Shown piece after piece: positions 1 through 23,126 of a stretch of 26,269 nt of DNA (positions are counted from its first letter, which is position 1; each line of letters begins with the position of its first letter). The translations under genes and the position numbers were made by a program. The notes under the pieces were generated by a model. That model made no database searches. It worked only from the letters and a program-made list of their open reading frames with translations, and was not told the origin of the DNA. The DNA comes from Amphimedon queenslandica (Eukaryota; Porifera; Demospongiae; Haplosclerida; Niphatidae), in assembly GCF_000090795.2 (NCBI RefSeq), contig NW_003546763.1:30512-56780 (forward strand). The letters run 5' to 3'.

Positions 1-453
1 ATAAAATTGAGTTTAGCTACACATACATTATGTGGTTATTATTCTTTTTGAAATTTCTTGCCTTTTGGTTACAATTAATCCTCATTAAAGTCTGTCATTA
101 ATACAATTCATTAATGTACATGTATCTATACATGTACATATACATATGTGCATATACATGTACATAAGTATATGTACATGTACATACATACATAGTACAT
201 ACACATGTACATATGTATGTATAGAACATGTACATATACATGTACATGTATCTATACATTTATACATGTATCTATACATCTCATTAATGTACATGTACAT
301 GTAGTCAGAGTGGTAGACTGTGGTACACATACATGTACATGTACTTCAGCATATCAATCCTACTACAGACAATATAAAGAGCACTACTATAATGTACATG
401 CATAACATATCTCTTTGTTATAATCCATGTATTACATAATAAAATACACTTAC
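1..453. repeat. Palindromic TACATG microsatellite in an AARS2 intron
   Basis: No exon is visible here; this is the intron after the last seen AARS2 exon. Bases about 113-340 are dominated by permutations of the self-complementary unit tacatg (for example gtacatgtacatgtac) with interruptions. The Tyr/Met/Cys/Thr-rich open frames on both strands are products of this repeat and not genes. Confidence 0.8.
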
Positions 454-5794
<5,341 letters not shown>

Positions 5795-6389
5795 TATAGA
5801 ATATCTGATAACGGGATTGGTATCATACTTAGTCTACTCGGCTCTTCTTCTACAACATTGGCCTTGTGTCACCATGCTACTTGTAGGTGTGGCTTAGCCT
5901 CATTAATTTTGAAAAAAAAATTGAGTCCATTTTTTACATACATGTATCTAGTATGACTTTTAGTTAACTAGCTAGCAACATTCTATGCTAGCAATAAACA
6001 ATTGTGCATGTAATTATAGACCCTTTATTGATAGGTTTTTAACTGTGTATTGCAAAGAAAAGAGAGAATGATAGTATAATCATTATGCTGTTGTTATAAA
6101 CTGTAGCAAGTAAATGAGGTAGTCAATTATTTTGGTAGGTTACAATAGCGCAAAAGAGATGTGTGGCATTCGACAGAATACAAATCTGGGATGATTATCT
6201 TGGCACTAATTTATGAAGCAATTTAGTGTTATTTAAAATGATCAAATTGTGTGCAAGTAGATCTACTTCCTTGATTGTAATGTAAGCATGCAAAAATTGT
6301 CAAAAAAGATAAAAATGCTAGAAATCACAAAACTGCATGCCAATAATTAATACACTACTGTGTGTGCATAACATAGTATTTATTTATTA
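5795..6389. other. Intergenic region: AARS2 5' flank and downstream flank of the orphan gene
   Basis: No coding exon is visible. The AARS2 promoter must lie in or near the left part. No TATA box is clear there. The right end carries minus-strand AATAAA poly(A) signals for the gene ending at 6390 (plus-strand tttatt at 6379-6384 and 6383-6388). Confidence 0.6.
6379..6388 (-). terminator. Overlapping AATAAA poly(A) signals
   Basis: Two overlapping tttatt hexamers on the plus strand read AATAAATAAA on the minus strand. They begin one base past the TAA stop at 6390-6392, so the 3' UTR of the orphan gene would be very short. Confidence 0.6.
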
Positions 6390-7142
6390 TTAAAAGAGGA
6401 GTCCAAGGATTATAAAGGCAATCATTGACAGAGTCGCAAAAGGATACAGCCCATTAGCAGGATTAGTGCTGCCTGTACCAGTACTATTTGGAGTGGTGGT
6501 AGGAACTGTACTAGTGCTGGTTGATGATGTAGTACTAGAACAAGGAAGATCAAATGTTACTCTACAGTTTTGAACATCTGGATACAAACCAGCAGCACAG
6601 CAACCTAATCTTGAAGAGTAAGTAGAAAGGTCATCGTAACAAGATTGAGGGGTTGTAGCATCACAGACCAATGATAGATTATTACTTTGTTCAGGGCAAT
6701 TAATCTCAAGATCAGGAAGAGTATCATTTAAGCGATCAGATTTAACGTAACAGTATTCTCCATTGTCTTGTCCACAAATACCATTTTGCACATATAAATG
6801 AAAATTTCTAAAACTAATGGAACCAAATATGGGATTTGAAAGGTAACACCGATAATACTGTAAAACAGGATCGATACAGGCAGGGATACAGTTTTGAGCA
6901 TAAGCTGCATTCAGTGCCGCTAGCTCTTCACTGGTTGAAGGTTCCAAGAAATCATCATCAGTTGGTATACCAAAGAGGCTACGATTGCAAGTTTGTGGTA
7001 TGTTATTTAGCTCAACAGTACAATTTTTAAATGAGATCTCTTTTTTAGGTGCAGCATAATGTTTTAAAGCTCCTTCACTGCAGACAGAAGACACCAGAAG
7101 GAAGACTATCGTGTAACTGATGAGGGTAGAAGCAGAAGACAT
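6390..7142 (-). CDS. Secreted Cys-rich, probably GPI-anchored orphan protein
   Basis: Single-exon gene of 250 codons; I do not recognise the family. The N-terminus is a signal peptide (MSSASTLISYTIVFLLVSSV). The ectodomain has about 14 cysteines, including the pairs QNCIPAC and LGCC, and several N-glycosylation sequons (NCT, NRS, NDT, NLS). A Ser/Thr-rich stalk (CSSTTSSTSTSTVPTTTPNS) follows. The end is a hydrophobic tail after NPANG (LYPFATLSMIAFIILGLLF) with no basic cytoplasmic residues, the layout of a GPI-attachment signal. The open frame extends upstream to a GTG at 7169, but 7142 is the first ATG, gives a normal signal peptide and lies 72 bp below a TATA box. An outer-surface role is inferred; the function is unknown. 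An alternative is a type I protein with a minimal tail. Confidence 0.85.
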   Translation of the reverse strand: MSSASTLISYTIVFLLVSSVCSEGALKHYAAPKKEISFKNCTVELNNIPQTCNRSLFGIPTDDDFLEPSTSEELAALNAAYAQNCIPACIDPVLQYYRCYLSNPIFGSISFRNFHLYVQNGICGQDNGEYCYVKSDRLNDTLPDLEINCPEQSNNLSLVCDATTPQSCYDDLSTYSSRLGCCAAGLYPDVQNCRVTFDLPCSSTTSSTSTSTVPTTTPNSTGTGSTNPANGLYPFATLSMIAFIILGLLF

Positions 7143-7213
7143 TATGATTGCTAGCCAGTGAGTACACACAGGTGTTCTTTTAGTTTTGCTGTGAGTTAGA
7201 GCAACACAACAAT

Positions 7214-7222
7214 CCTTTTATA
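7214..7222 (-). promoter_or_regulatory. TATA box of the orphan surface-protein gene
   Basis: Plus-strand ccttttata reads TATAAAAGG on the minus strand. Transcription would be expected to begin about 25-30 bp downstream, near 7185-7190, giving a leader of about 45 nt before the ATG at 7142. This supports an unspliced 5' end. Confidence 0.6.
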
Positions 7223-7857
7223 GACACTTCGAAAATTAAAATTTTAAAAGAGTGAAGTTGTATGTGCATTAGATAATTATCATCCCTTCCTGGAAGCTAC
7301 TAATAGGAAGCTAGATCTACAACTGATATCTATAATATCACAATCATGTACATGTAGCTACTACAACTAAATTACCCATACAGCCTGGAAGGTTAAGGAT
7401 TTAATTAAACTTGGGAGTCACTACATTTATCACTACATTATCACTTATTGATCAACGATACTGACATACACCCAACTGCCCAACTAGAACACACTAGATA
7501 TTATAATGGTATTATATCTCAGATCTAGTCAGCCTGCTGCATAGTTGCATTAATCAGTTCATTTTTTTCATGCTGTGCTTCACATGGATAAGATACTACA
7601 AGTTTGCTTGTTATTGTTGTTTTCAATTAAGAATGTAAATAAGCATGGTGACTCTGCAAGTTTGCAGTGTCTTTCTTCACAGTTGGGAAATTATCATTAT
7701 AGTTAATGTAACCTCTTGCTATTCTGCTTTCATGTTTAATGATTTAAGGTTTAGCATGATTACTTTAAACAACATTAGCAAACATTTCTAATTATAACAC
7801 ATGCACACAGTGTATATCTACTGGTAACATTCATGTATACAATGCACAAAATAAATG

Positions 7858-7863
7858 TTTATT
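7858..7863 (-). terminator. AATAAA poly(A) signal of the receptor gene
   Basis: Plus-strand tttatt lies about 43 nt beyond the TGA stop at 7906-7908. Confidence 0.5.
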
Positions 7864-7905
7864 TGCATGACTAAAAGTTTGTGCATTATAGAAAAATAAT
7901 CATTA

Positions 7906-10900
7906 TCAAACAGTTAGTACTTCATATTCAGTAGGCGGTGGAAGAGCCTGGAGGTTAGGAGTCTCAGAGCCAGGTGCATCATACACTAGCTCAACATTTG
8001 ATCTATTAAATATTATATTATGACTCAATAATTATAATTAGAGTCAAAAACAAACTTTGTCTTAAATTCAGTTGTAGCATAAGCTGGACTGCATTTCATT
8101 ACAATGCCATCCTCTGATTTTCTATTGAATATACATTAGAATTGATAAATGTGCATGTATATTTACCGTTGTCTAATATTATTAGCTTTTTTCATGTACA
8201 AAACAATTACTAGTAAGCTTATAGCCAGTATTAAAATGGGAATATATACTACAGATACACCAACTATAAGTCCAATTTTTTCTCCATTATTCAGCAATGC
8301 AGTAGTCACAGTGCTCACCACAGTACTTGTCACAGTACTTGTCACAGCAGTTGTCACATAATTCCCATTAGGATAAGGAACTATAAATAGAGATATACAT
8401 GCACATTACTTTATTTACTCTTCATTGATATAGTACAAATTCTTAACAAACCTGGTGGTATAGGATTATTTCTCTGGCCTTCATAAATGATTCCATCAAT
8501 ATTAATTGATGTAGATATAGAGAACAAGTAGTTCAGATTAGGATCTAATCCTCCTATTATGCCTTCAGTAATATCCGCTGAGAAAACTCTCATTCCTGCA
8601 TCTACTTGTCTCATGATCCTTGAGGCATTGGATGATTCATAATAGACTGTATAATGACTCACTCCAGTAACTGAACCCCATTCAACTAATACTGCTGTAG
8701 AAATGAACTTTGTGACAAAAAAGATTTGAACTATAGCTATACAGAATAAAATTAATAAAAATATATAGAGCTAGTTAATAATTTAAAATAATACTTACGT
8801 ATTTCAGCAGTAGCATAGTCTCTATCAGTCCATTCTCCTGGTCCAATATTAGTATATGCTCTCACTCCAATAGTATAACTAGTATTAGATATCAATTCTA
8901 CTATACTGCATTGAGTGTTAGTATTGTTAGTTATATTGTATGGACCAGCACTGGTAGACTCTCTATATCTTATCTCATATACTCTAACGATACCATTAGG
9001 TATTGTAGGAGGATTCCATGAGATATTGATCTTAGTAGGCGCAGCACTTTCTTGTATAAGATTAGATATCAAACCAGGAACTGCATGTGTTAAGAATAAA
9101 TTGTGTTAAACTAATCAATATTTTGACTAACTTGATTCAGGTGTTGATTGTATTTCTTGTCTAGCTGGTCCATTCAGATTATAATTATAAGGTATTATAC
9201 TCACAGTATAGTTAGTATATGGTATTAATCCTGTGAGATTATACATTCTGTTGTCTCCTCCAGTGATATTAACAGTATAACTAGTGTTTGAAGTGATGTT
9301 AGTGTATGTGAGGTAGTATCCAGTGATTGGTCCATTCCTTCCATTGCAAGGTACTTCATCCCATGAGGCAGTCATTGACACTGACTCTACTGATGAGAAT
9401 ATAATATCACCCACTAGTGCAGCAGGGGCTAGAGTGATAATGAAAAGGACAAATAACTATCAATAGCAATCATTATTTTACCAGTTGAAAGTGTTTCAGC
9501 TGAATAATCTGTTGTCAATTGAGCTGCAATATTATATACTCCAATAAGATCAAAGTCACAATGACTGTAAGGAGGTATACCAGTTGAAGTGTGTGGTGAT
9601 GAAACTGATGTTGAACTATTACCAGTTGTTGATGATTCACATACTCTCTTACAATCACTAACAATATTATAACTAATTGGTACTACAGCAGTTGGTGGAC
9701 TCCATGTTAATGTAATGGCGGAAATTGTAGTCAATATAGCCATAAAATCATTAACTACTGGATCACCTGAAACATGCATTAAGATAGGTAAGAGTACATA
9801 AGTAATTTTAATAGTGTTCCGTTACTTACTAAATGTTAACATAACCGAAGCATTACCACTAGGCAGAGAAGCTGATCCATAAGATACCACATAGAAAGTG
9901 TATGTAATCCCTCGAAATAATCCTGATATTATATTGATTGTTGTTGAGGTAGTGGTGCCTACACTAACAGGAGTATTACTAGACAGTTGATAGTAGACCT
10001 CATAACCAGTAGCTCCTGATACAGTAGACCAAGAGAGTCTTACATGAGATAAACCAGTATTTAATCTTGTAGCAGTTAAACTAGTTGGAGTATCAGATAC
10101 TGATTGAGAGACAGATTATAAATAAACAATAAACGACACAAACCTGATAAACTCAATGACGTGGTACTAATAAATGCCTGAACACCATTGATACCATCAG
10201 TTACTCTGGTATTAGATACAGTACACTGATAGTTACCAGCTTCTCTCAGTCTCACTGTTACTGCCACTCTCGTAACAAATCCTGGTCCATTTACTATGAC
10301 ACGAGACAGTTCAGTAGATATTCTGTTCCCTTTCAGTGAACAACTGACAGTAGTAGGAGGACCATCAGAAACATTGAAACTGAGACTGAAGACTGGAGGA
10401 GTAGCTAATCTACTAGTGGAGAGGAGAGAGAACTGCATAGTAGGATCAGCATCAGGACCATCTGTAAAAGAAGTACATTAATTATAGTCTATATTCATCA
10501 CATACCATTGTTATTGTATCCAGTATCAGTATATGCCCCAACCACTAGTGTTTGATTCACTCCATTCTCATCAGGAATGATGCACTTGTATAAACCTTCA
10601 TATCCTGATAGTCCAGCACTTCTAGCTAGGGCAATCTGACCACTGAATCTCTTACAGAACACTGGACTAGGAGCTGATGAATTAGTGAAGCTTCCATCAA
10701 ATAAAGGTACTTCAGTTCCATTAGGATAATACCACACTCCAATATTAGTAACATTGTTAGCACTCTGACACCACAAAGCATCAGTGATATTATTAACATC
10801 ATTATTCAGATCAATATCATAAAACTGGCTAGCATATATCATAGAGTAATCAGGTATTATCCTGTCCTCATAAGGTAGATACAGCTGAACACCTATAGTA

Positions 10901-11051
10901 ACATGAATTTTGTAAATGACTTAATGCTTTTACCTTTATTGGGTCGAATAAGAGAAGGTGGTCCCTGCCCTACTCCTTCTCCCAGTTGAACTAGATCGAG
11001 TAGCAATACAAATATGTAATAAAGAACTGCCAGTATCATCCTGTTCCTCAT
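7906..11051 (-). CDS. Type I receptor: signal peptide, 2 Ig, ~5 FN3, TM, tyrosine tail
   Basis: Exons 5' to 3': 10934-11051, 10506-10892, 10144-10461, 9830-10099, 9482-9766, 9132-9428, 8799-9080, 8452-8694, 8167-8380, 8056-8121, 7906-8002; total 2577 nt, 858 aa plus TGA. The signal peptide is MRNRMILAVLYYIFVLLLDL. Ig1 (about 40-168) has LWCQ and YKCI; Ig2 (169-274) has VSCSL and NYQCTV. FN3 modules occupy about 275-364, 365-459, 460-558, 559-652 and a shorter 653-733. A Thr/Val/Ser repeat stalk (TAVTSTVTSTVVSTVTT) precedes a TM helix at about 769-796 and a 62-aa tail with VYDAP and TEYEVL. Exons 2-8 each encode one module and are all phase 1-1. There is no kinase or phosphatase domain in the tail. 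It is probably an adhesion or signalling receptor; the ligand is unknown. Confidence 0.88.
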
Positions 11052-11711
11052 CAGTGCTCCTATCAAAACATAATAGAAGTAGCAGTGATTGGTGATATAC
11101 TTACTGTATATAGAAAAGGTTGTAAGGAAGCAAATTGAATGCTCTTTTGCACATTGAACTCAAGAGTATAGAGACCTTGTTATAAGAATTTATATGCTGT
11201 AGCAAAAATTTGATGAAAGAAAGTATATGCATAATATACAGTCAATATTGTTGACATAAACGAAGGCGTTTGTTTATGGAGTACTAGACCTAGGTTAAAT
11301 AAGCAATTAAGTATAAGTGACACATGGTACGATGATGATCACACTCAAAAGATAAGTACTTTATGACCTTTGCATCATAACGTGTATAATCAATAAAATA
11401 ATAGCAATAATGTGCATGTATTTTACAAGCTCATTAGATCCTTGTCATATGTGAGCAAGGACAAAATCTAATGACAAGACTACATAGTCATTCCCTGAAT
11501 AATACAAGAGAGAGGTAATAAAGGTATAGGCACACAAAAGGGGAAGGTCAAAACTGAATAAGACAACTTCAATAAGTACAGATTTGTTATGCTATCAGTA
11601 TATCAATGGAAAATAGTGCCCAAATGCTCTTGCTACTATAAATCTTAATCTAATTTGATTAAATTATAGCTTCTTTAGTAAGAAAGGATTGTTATAAATA
11701 GATAATAATAA
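11052..11711. other. Intergenic region between receptor gene and ABCC gene
   Basis: It holds the receptor 5' flank and the ABCC 3' flank. No exon, tRNA or recognisable repeat is visible, and I found no canonical AATAAA for the ABCC gene. Confidence 0.5.
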
Positions 11712-19432
<7,721 letters not shown>

Positions 19433-19545
19433 CTTGGCCCAGCCCTCTGAATGTAGAGAGCACGCCCCTTGACTGCCCACGTGGAAAAACGTGTTCATTG
19501 AAGTGGGTGTGGTGATTAACTTTTGTGGGAGTGGTCATCTCTACA
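19433..19545. promoter_or_regulatory. 113-bp divergent promoter between ABCC and ANK-Roc-COR genes
   Basis: Only 113 bp separate the minus-strand ATG at 19432 from the plus-strand ATG at 19546. The interval has a palindromic E-box, ccacgtgg, at 19477-19484, GC-rich acgcccc and gggtgtgg boxes of the KLF/Sp type, and no TATA box. This space must hold both core promoters, or upstream non-coding exons must overlap the neighbouring gene. Confidence 0.7.
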
Positions 19546-22500
19546 ATGGAAGGGTCTAAAGCTACAGTGACTGATTTGAGCGAGAAAGAAGAGGAGGAGA
19601 TCCTCCACATACTCCAAGAAGAAGCGAATAAAGGAAAGGGATCGTATAGAATTCCTAATGCTGATTTGGAGGCTACCCTACACAAAGCATGCGAGAAAGG
19701 ATGGGCTGAAGTTACCAGACTACTACTGGAGGGGCACTCACTGGACCCCAACGCACTGGACTACAGGAGAACAAACCTCAGACCACTCCACCTTGCAGCA
19801 CGAGGTGGACACGAGGAACTGGTCGAGTATCTGATCAGTAAAGGGGCTAGGGTCGATGGTGAGGATTTTAACGGAAGCACTGCACTCCATCACTCAATGA
19901 GAGAAGGAGAGTGGAGCATATCAGAGAGACTAGTGAGCACTCATGATGCTAATCTACTCAAATGTAATGGATCCGGTGAAGTACCACTGCTACTGGGACT
20001 GAATAGAGCTCTCATGGAGGAGGAAGAGGAGAAAGGGAAGGAAGCATTTCATTCGCTCCTAGTGATGTATGATAGGATCGCTTTACCTTGCAGCATACAA
20101 TATAGAATCATTAAATCAGTCTATGAGAAGGAATGGAAGGAAGAGCTGCTCTACCTTCTACAAATAGACGAAAAGAAATCGAAAGGAAAGACAGTGAGAC
20201 ATTCTCCGCTCCTCTTAACAGTAGCGACCAGTGGAGACGAAAACGTGTGTGATTTTCTATTAGAAAACAATGCAGATTATACCATCACTGACGAGCATGG
20301 TAATACTGCACTACACCATGCCATTTCTAATGGATACTTTAACTGTGTTAAAGTATTGCTACAAAAAGCACCAGCTCTTCTGAGCGTTTGTAACAATAGA
20401 GAAGAAGGAGTCATCAGATTTGCTGTGTGGACCAGAAGCCATGAAATGGTACTGATGCTAGTAGAGGCTGGGGCTAAGGTCGATCAAGAGGATGTCAAAG
20501 GTGAGACTCCATTACTGTCAGCAATAAGGCAAGACTCTCGAGGCATAGCAGAGTATCTCGTGAAAGACCTTCAATGTGACGTGTTTAAGTGCAACAAGAA
20601 TGGGGTCTCGCTTCTCTCCTCTGAATTAATGGATGTGCTCCAATCCAGGAACACCAATAAAGCACTATGGCTACTTTCGCTTGCTCCTGTTACTGCAAAG
20701 TCTTTATCTAAGGACTGCCTCTACTTAGCATGTCAGCAAGGAATGATGGACGTTATAGATGTCCTCCTTCAGGCCTGTCATTGCGATCCATTTCAAGTAA
20801 GTCCTGTTACTGGACTTACTCCTTACCATGCTGCTATCAAGGAGAAGAGTGTGCCTGTACTACAACGCCTCCTGGCATACAAGACTTGTCCTTTATCACT
20901 AGCTGCTGCTAATGGAGTAACGGTAGCAGAAATGGCTAAGAATTGTCCCGGAGCAGCAAAAGTGCTTGAGTTGGGACGGAAAAAGGATTTATCGTTTGCT
21001 CAAAAAGTCGTTAAAGTTTTTGTCCTCGGGGAGGATGGGGTTGGAAAGAGCTCACTTGCTCATGCTGTGAAAGTTAGCAACAAAGGGCTAGGAGGAAGGA
21101 GGGGTACGATCAGGAAGCGTGAGCCATCACTCGGGATTAAAGTGAGGAAGGTTGATCTTGCTGAAGCAGGCCCAGTACTATTATATGACTGTTCCTTCTA
21201 GCATACGCTACCAACGACCCAATGTACTAAGAAAGCTAGTGAGTGGTGGGTACTCCTCTTTATTTATCATTGTCACTGATGTGCGTAAAAGCAAGGACGA
21301 AGTAGGCGAGAATGTCTCTTCTTGGGCTAGTTATATTAATTCTATAGCAGTGAAGGGATCTTATGTTATTGTTACTGGTAGCTATGCTGATGAGTCCACA
21401 ATGAGTCAATGGGGATTTCAAGACGGTAGCAGTATTGGCGAGTATAATACCAACCTCATTTCAGGTGGTGCAGTGATGGTTGATACACGTAGTGTGAGAT
21501 CAAGACAAGTTAATGACCTACTTTCAATGCTGGCTCAAAGCATTGCTAGTCTAAGGAGCAGCTATACAGGAAAGCCATTGCAATTTCAACACCTTGCTTT
21601 GTATGTATTTCTCAATGAGAGATGTAGTAGTGGGACACTTTCTTTGCCTCTATCTAGTCTCATGGAAATGATTGAAGGTGATTCATACTACAATGACATT
21701 GATTTATCGGTGAAGGAGAGTTTGGCGATACTGGAAGACAAAGGGCTTGTTCTTAATCTTGAAGATAAAGTACACGATCAGTCTATATTAGTACTACAGC
21801 CTTACCTACTACTGAATAATATGTTAAATGCCATAATCACTTCTCCGACTAGTGATGATGGATTAATAGAAGAGAGAGTCTTTCTTGAGGCTCTTTCTGG
21901 TATTGCTCCTCAGTTGGTTTCACCATTTCTTCGAAAATTCTCTCTTTGTCTCTCACTCCAATCTCCTCCTACGCTATCTTTTGGTACTTTGTCTACAATT
22001 GCGCCATTAAAGAAAACACCAAATCTCTTCTTTCCATCAAAGGTAACGAGAGAAGCCCCTGATCCTAATACCGTTGGAAGATTATTCAATTTGATGGATT
22101 CATATCGTTTTGGTTGGTTTATTGAGCCTTCTCAATCACTGCAATTTCCAATTGACATTCTTCACACAATACAAATGGAAATCCTCAGTTTAGATAGCAA
22201 TACTAATAATAGCCGTGATGACAGTGAAGGTAGTGCAGAGTTGACATACCATTTATGGTCAAGAGGGGTGTATTGTGTTAGGGGAGAGGTGCAGTTTATA
22301 GTGGAGGAGCAAGAGAATGGGGAACAAATCACAGTCTTCATGAGCTGTCGACCTGGAGATGAATTTAAACTAGTCAAGCAAAGGAGTGAGTTATTAGGGA
22401 TGATACGTCGAGTTACTGACATTATCAGTGATAAGAATGAGTTTATAATCTCTCCTGCTCATTTGAAATCTTACCCTCTCAATGGCGAGGTAGACCTGGT

Positions 22501-22933
22501 GGTTCATGATGTTAATGAAGTAGCTTCTGCTTTATCTGAAGGGAAGGATTCTCTCACCAGTACAGATGGAGCTGTTTCTATTAAGGAATTGCTCTATTTC
22601 GAATCTTACCAATACTTTCCTCGACCTTCTACGATCGGTACCTCATTAACTAATGAAGAAGAGAAATTAAGTTATTTGGAATCGTTTTTAAGCCAGTCCT
22701 CTGTCCCTGAAAGTGATTCTGTTCTCGTTTCAATGATTGCTACTCATTTGCTTGGTCTATCTGATGATGCAGTGACTGAAGTAATGGCTGGTGCATTAGG
22801 AGATGAAGGGACAGGAGCTACTGGTACTAGCGGTATAGTCTCTGGTCTCTTTAAGAAGTGGGCACAAAATATTTCGTGTTCGTCTTTTGTGAACAATTTA
22901 GAAGAGATTTTAAATCAATCTAGTATTCAGTAA
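19546..22933 (+). CDS. Ankyrin-Roc-COR protein (ROCO/DAPK-like, no kinase), with apparent frameshift
   Basis: The first ATG (acaATGGaa, good context) is 19546; the same frame is open upstream only to a GTG at 19525. Ankyrin repeats span roughly residues 40-480 (for example RPLHLAARGGHEELVEYLIS and GNTALHHAISNGYFNCVKVL). A Roc GTPase P-loop, GEDGVGKSS, starts near residue 495, followed by the beta-3 strand VLLYDC. This frame then stops at 21199-21201, while the next frame continues the domain directly (YQRPNVLRKLVSGGYSSLF, IIVTDV, VIVTGSYADES as the G4 region). A COR-like region follows (RFGWFIEPS, LWSRGVYCVRGEVQFIVEE). The C-terminus (LFKKWAQNISCSSFVNNLEE) is faintly death-domain-like. With one base skipped near 21190-21198 it is a single frame of about 1128 aa. 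It is probably a scaffold GTPase in cell-death or stress signalling, by family. Confidence 0.82.
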
Positions 22934-23126
22934 TATTGATTATTTATTATGTTTTGATAAAAATTGATGGTAATGTAGATTTGTTTTGTAATTTTTATTT
23001 TTTTGATCACAGTAAAATTTTTTATTCTCTACTAAAAATTAATTCTTAAAAAATTAATATTTACGCCCACGCCAATAAGCTAATAGGCGTGGCTAACTTG
23101 TTTCTATAGCAACGGGCTATTTGCAA
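22934..23126. other. 193-bp intergenic space, 3' end of ANK gene and dynein promoter
   Basis: The left part is a very A/T-rich 3' flank. The right part holds taataggcgtggc and an X-box. No TATA box is obvious. Confidence 0.6.
23100..23113 (+). promoter_or_regulatory. X-box (RFX site) upstream of dynein copy 1
   Basis: gtttctatagcaac matches the nematode ciliary X-box consensus RYYNYYATRRNRAC at all 14 positions; its reverse complement, gttgctatagaaac, matches too. It ends 13 bp before the ATG at 23127. RFX factors drive ciliary genes in animals, which agrees with the dynein assignment. Confidence 0.65.

Larger units (their letters stand above)
7143..7905. other. Intergenic region between orphan gene and receptor gene
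   Basis: Apart from the TATA box, and the receptor poly(A) signal at its right end (minus-strand AATAAA at 7858-7863, about 43 nt past the stop), I see no gene, RNA or clear repeat. Confidence 0.6.

Noticed and set aside
85-405. Open frames on both strands rich in Tyr, Cys, Met, Thr and Ile
   Set aside because: They are translations of the TACATG microsatellite inside an AARS2 intron, with no domain and no splice support.
7143-7169. Upstream extension of the orphan protein (VCTHWLAII before the first ATG)
   Set aside because: The extension begins at GTG; the ATG at 7142 gives a standard signal peptide.
21191-21201. 11-nt GT-AG segment at the Roc frame break as a micro-intron
   Set aside because: Eleven bases is far too short to splice, and its removal leads to a stop a few codons later.
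22162-22422. 86-codon minus-strand frame
   Set aside because: It is the antisense shadow of the COR-region coding sequence, with no splice or domain support.
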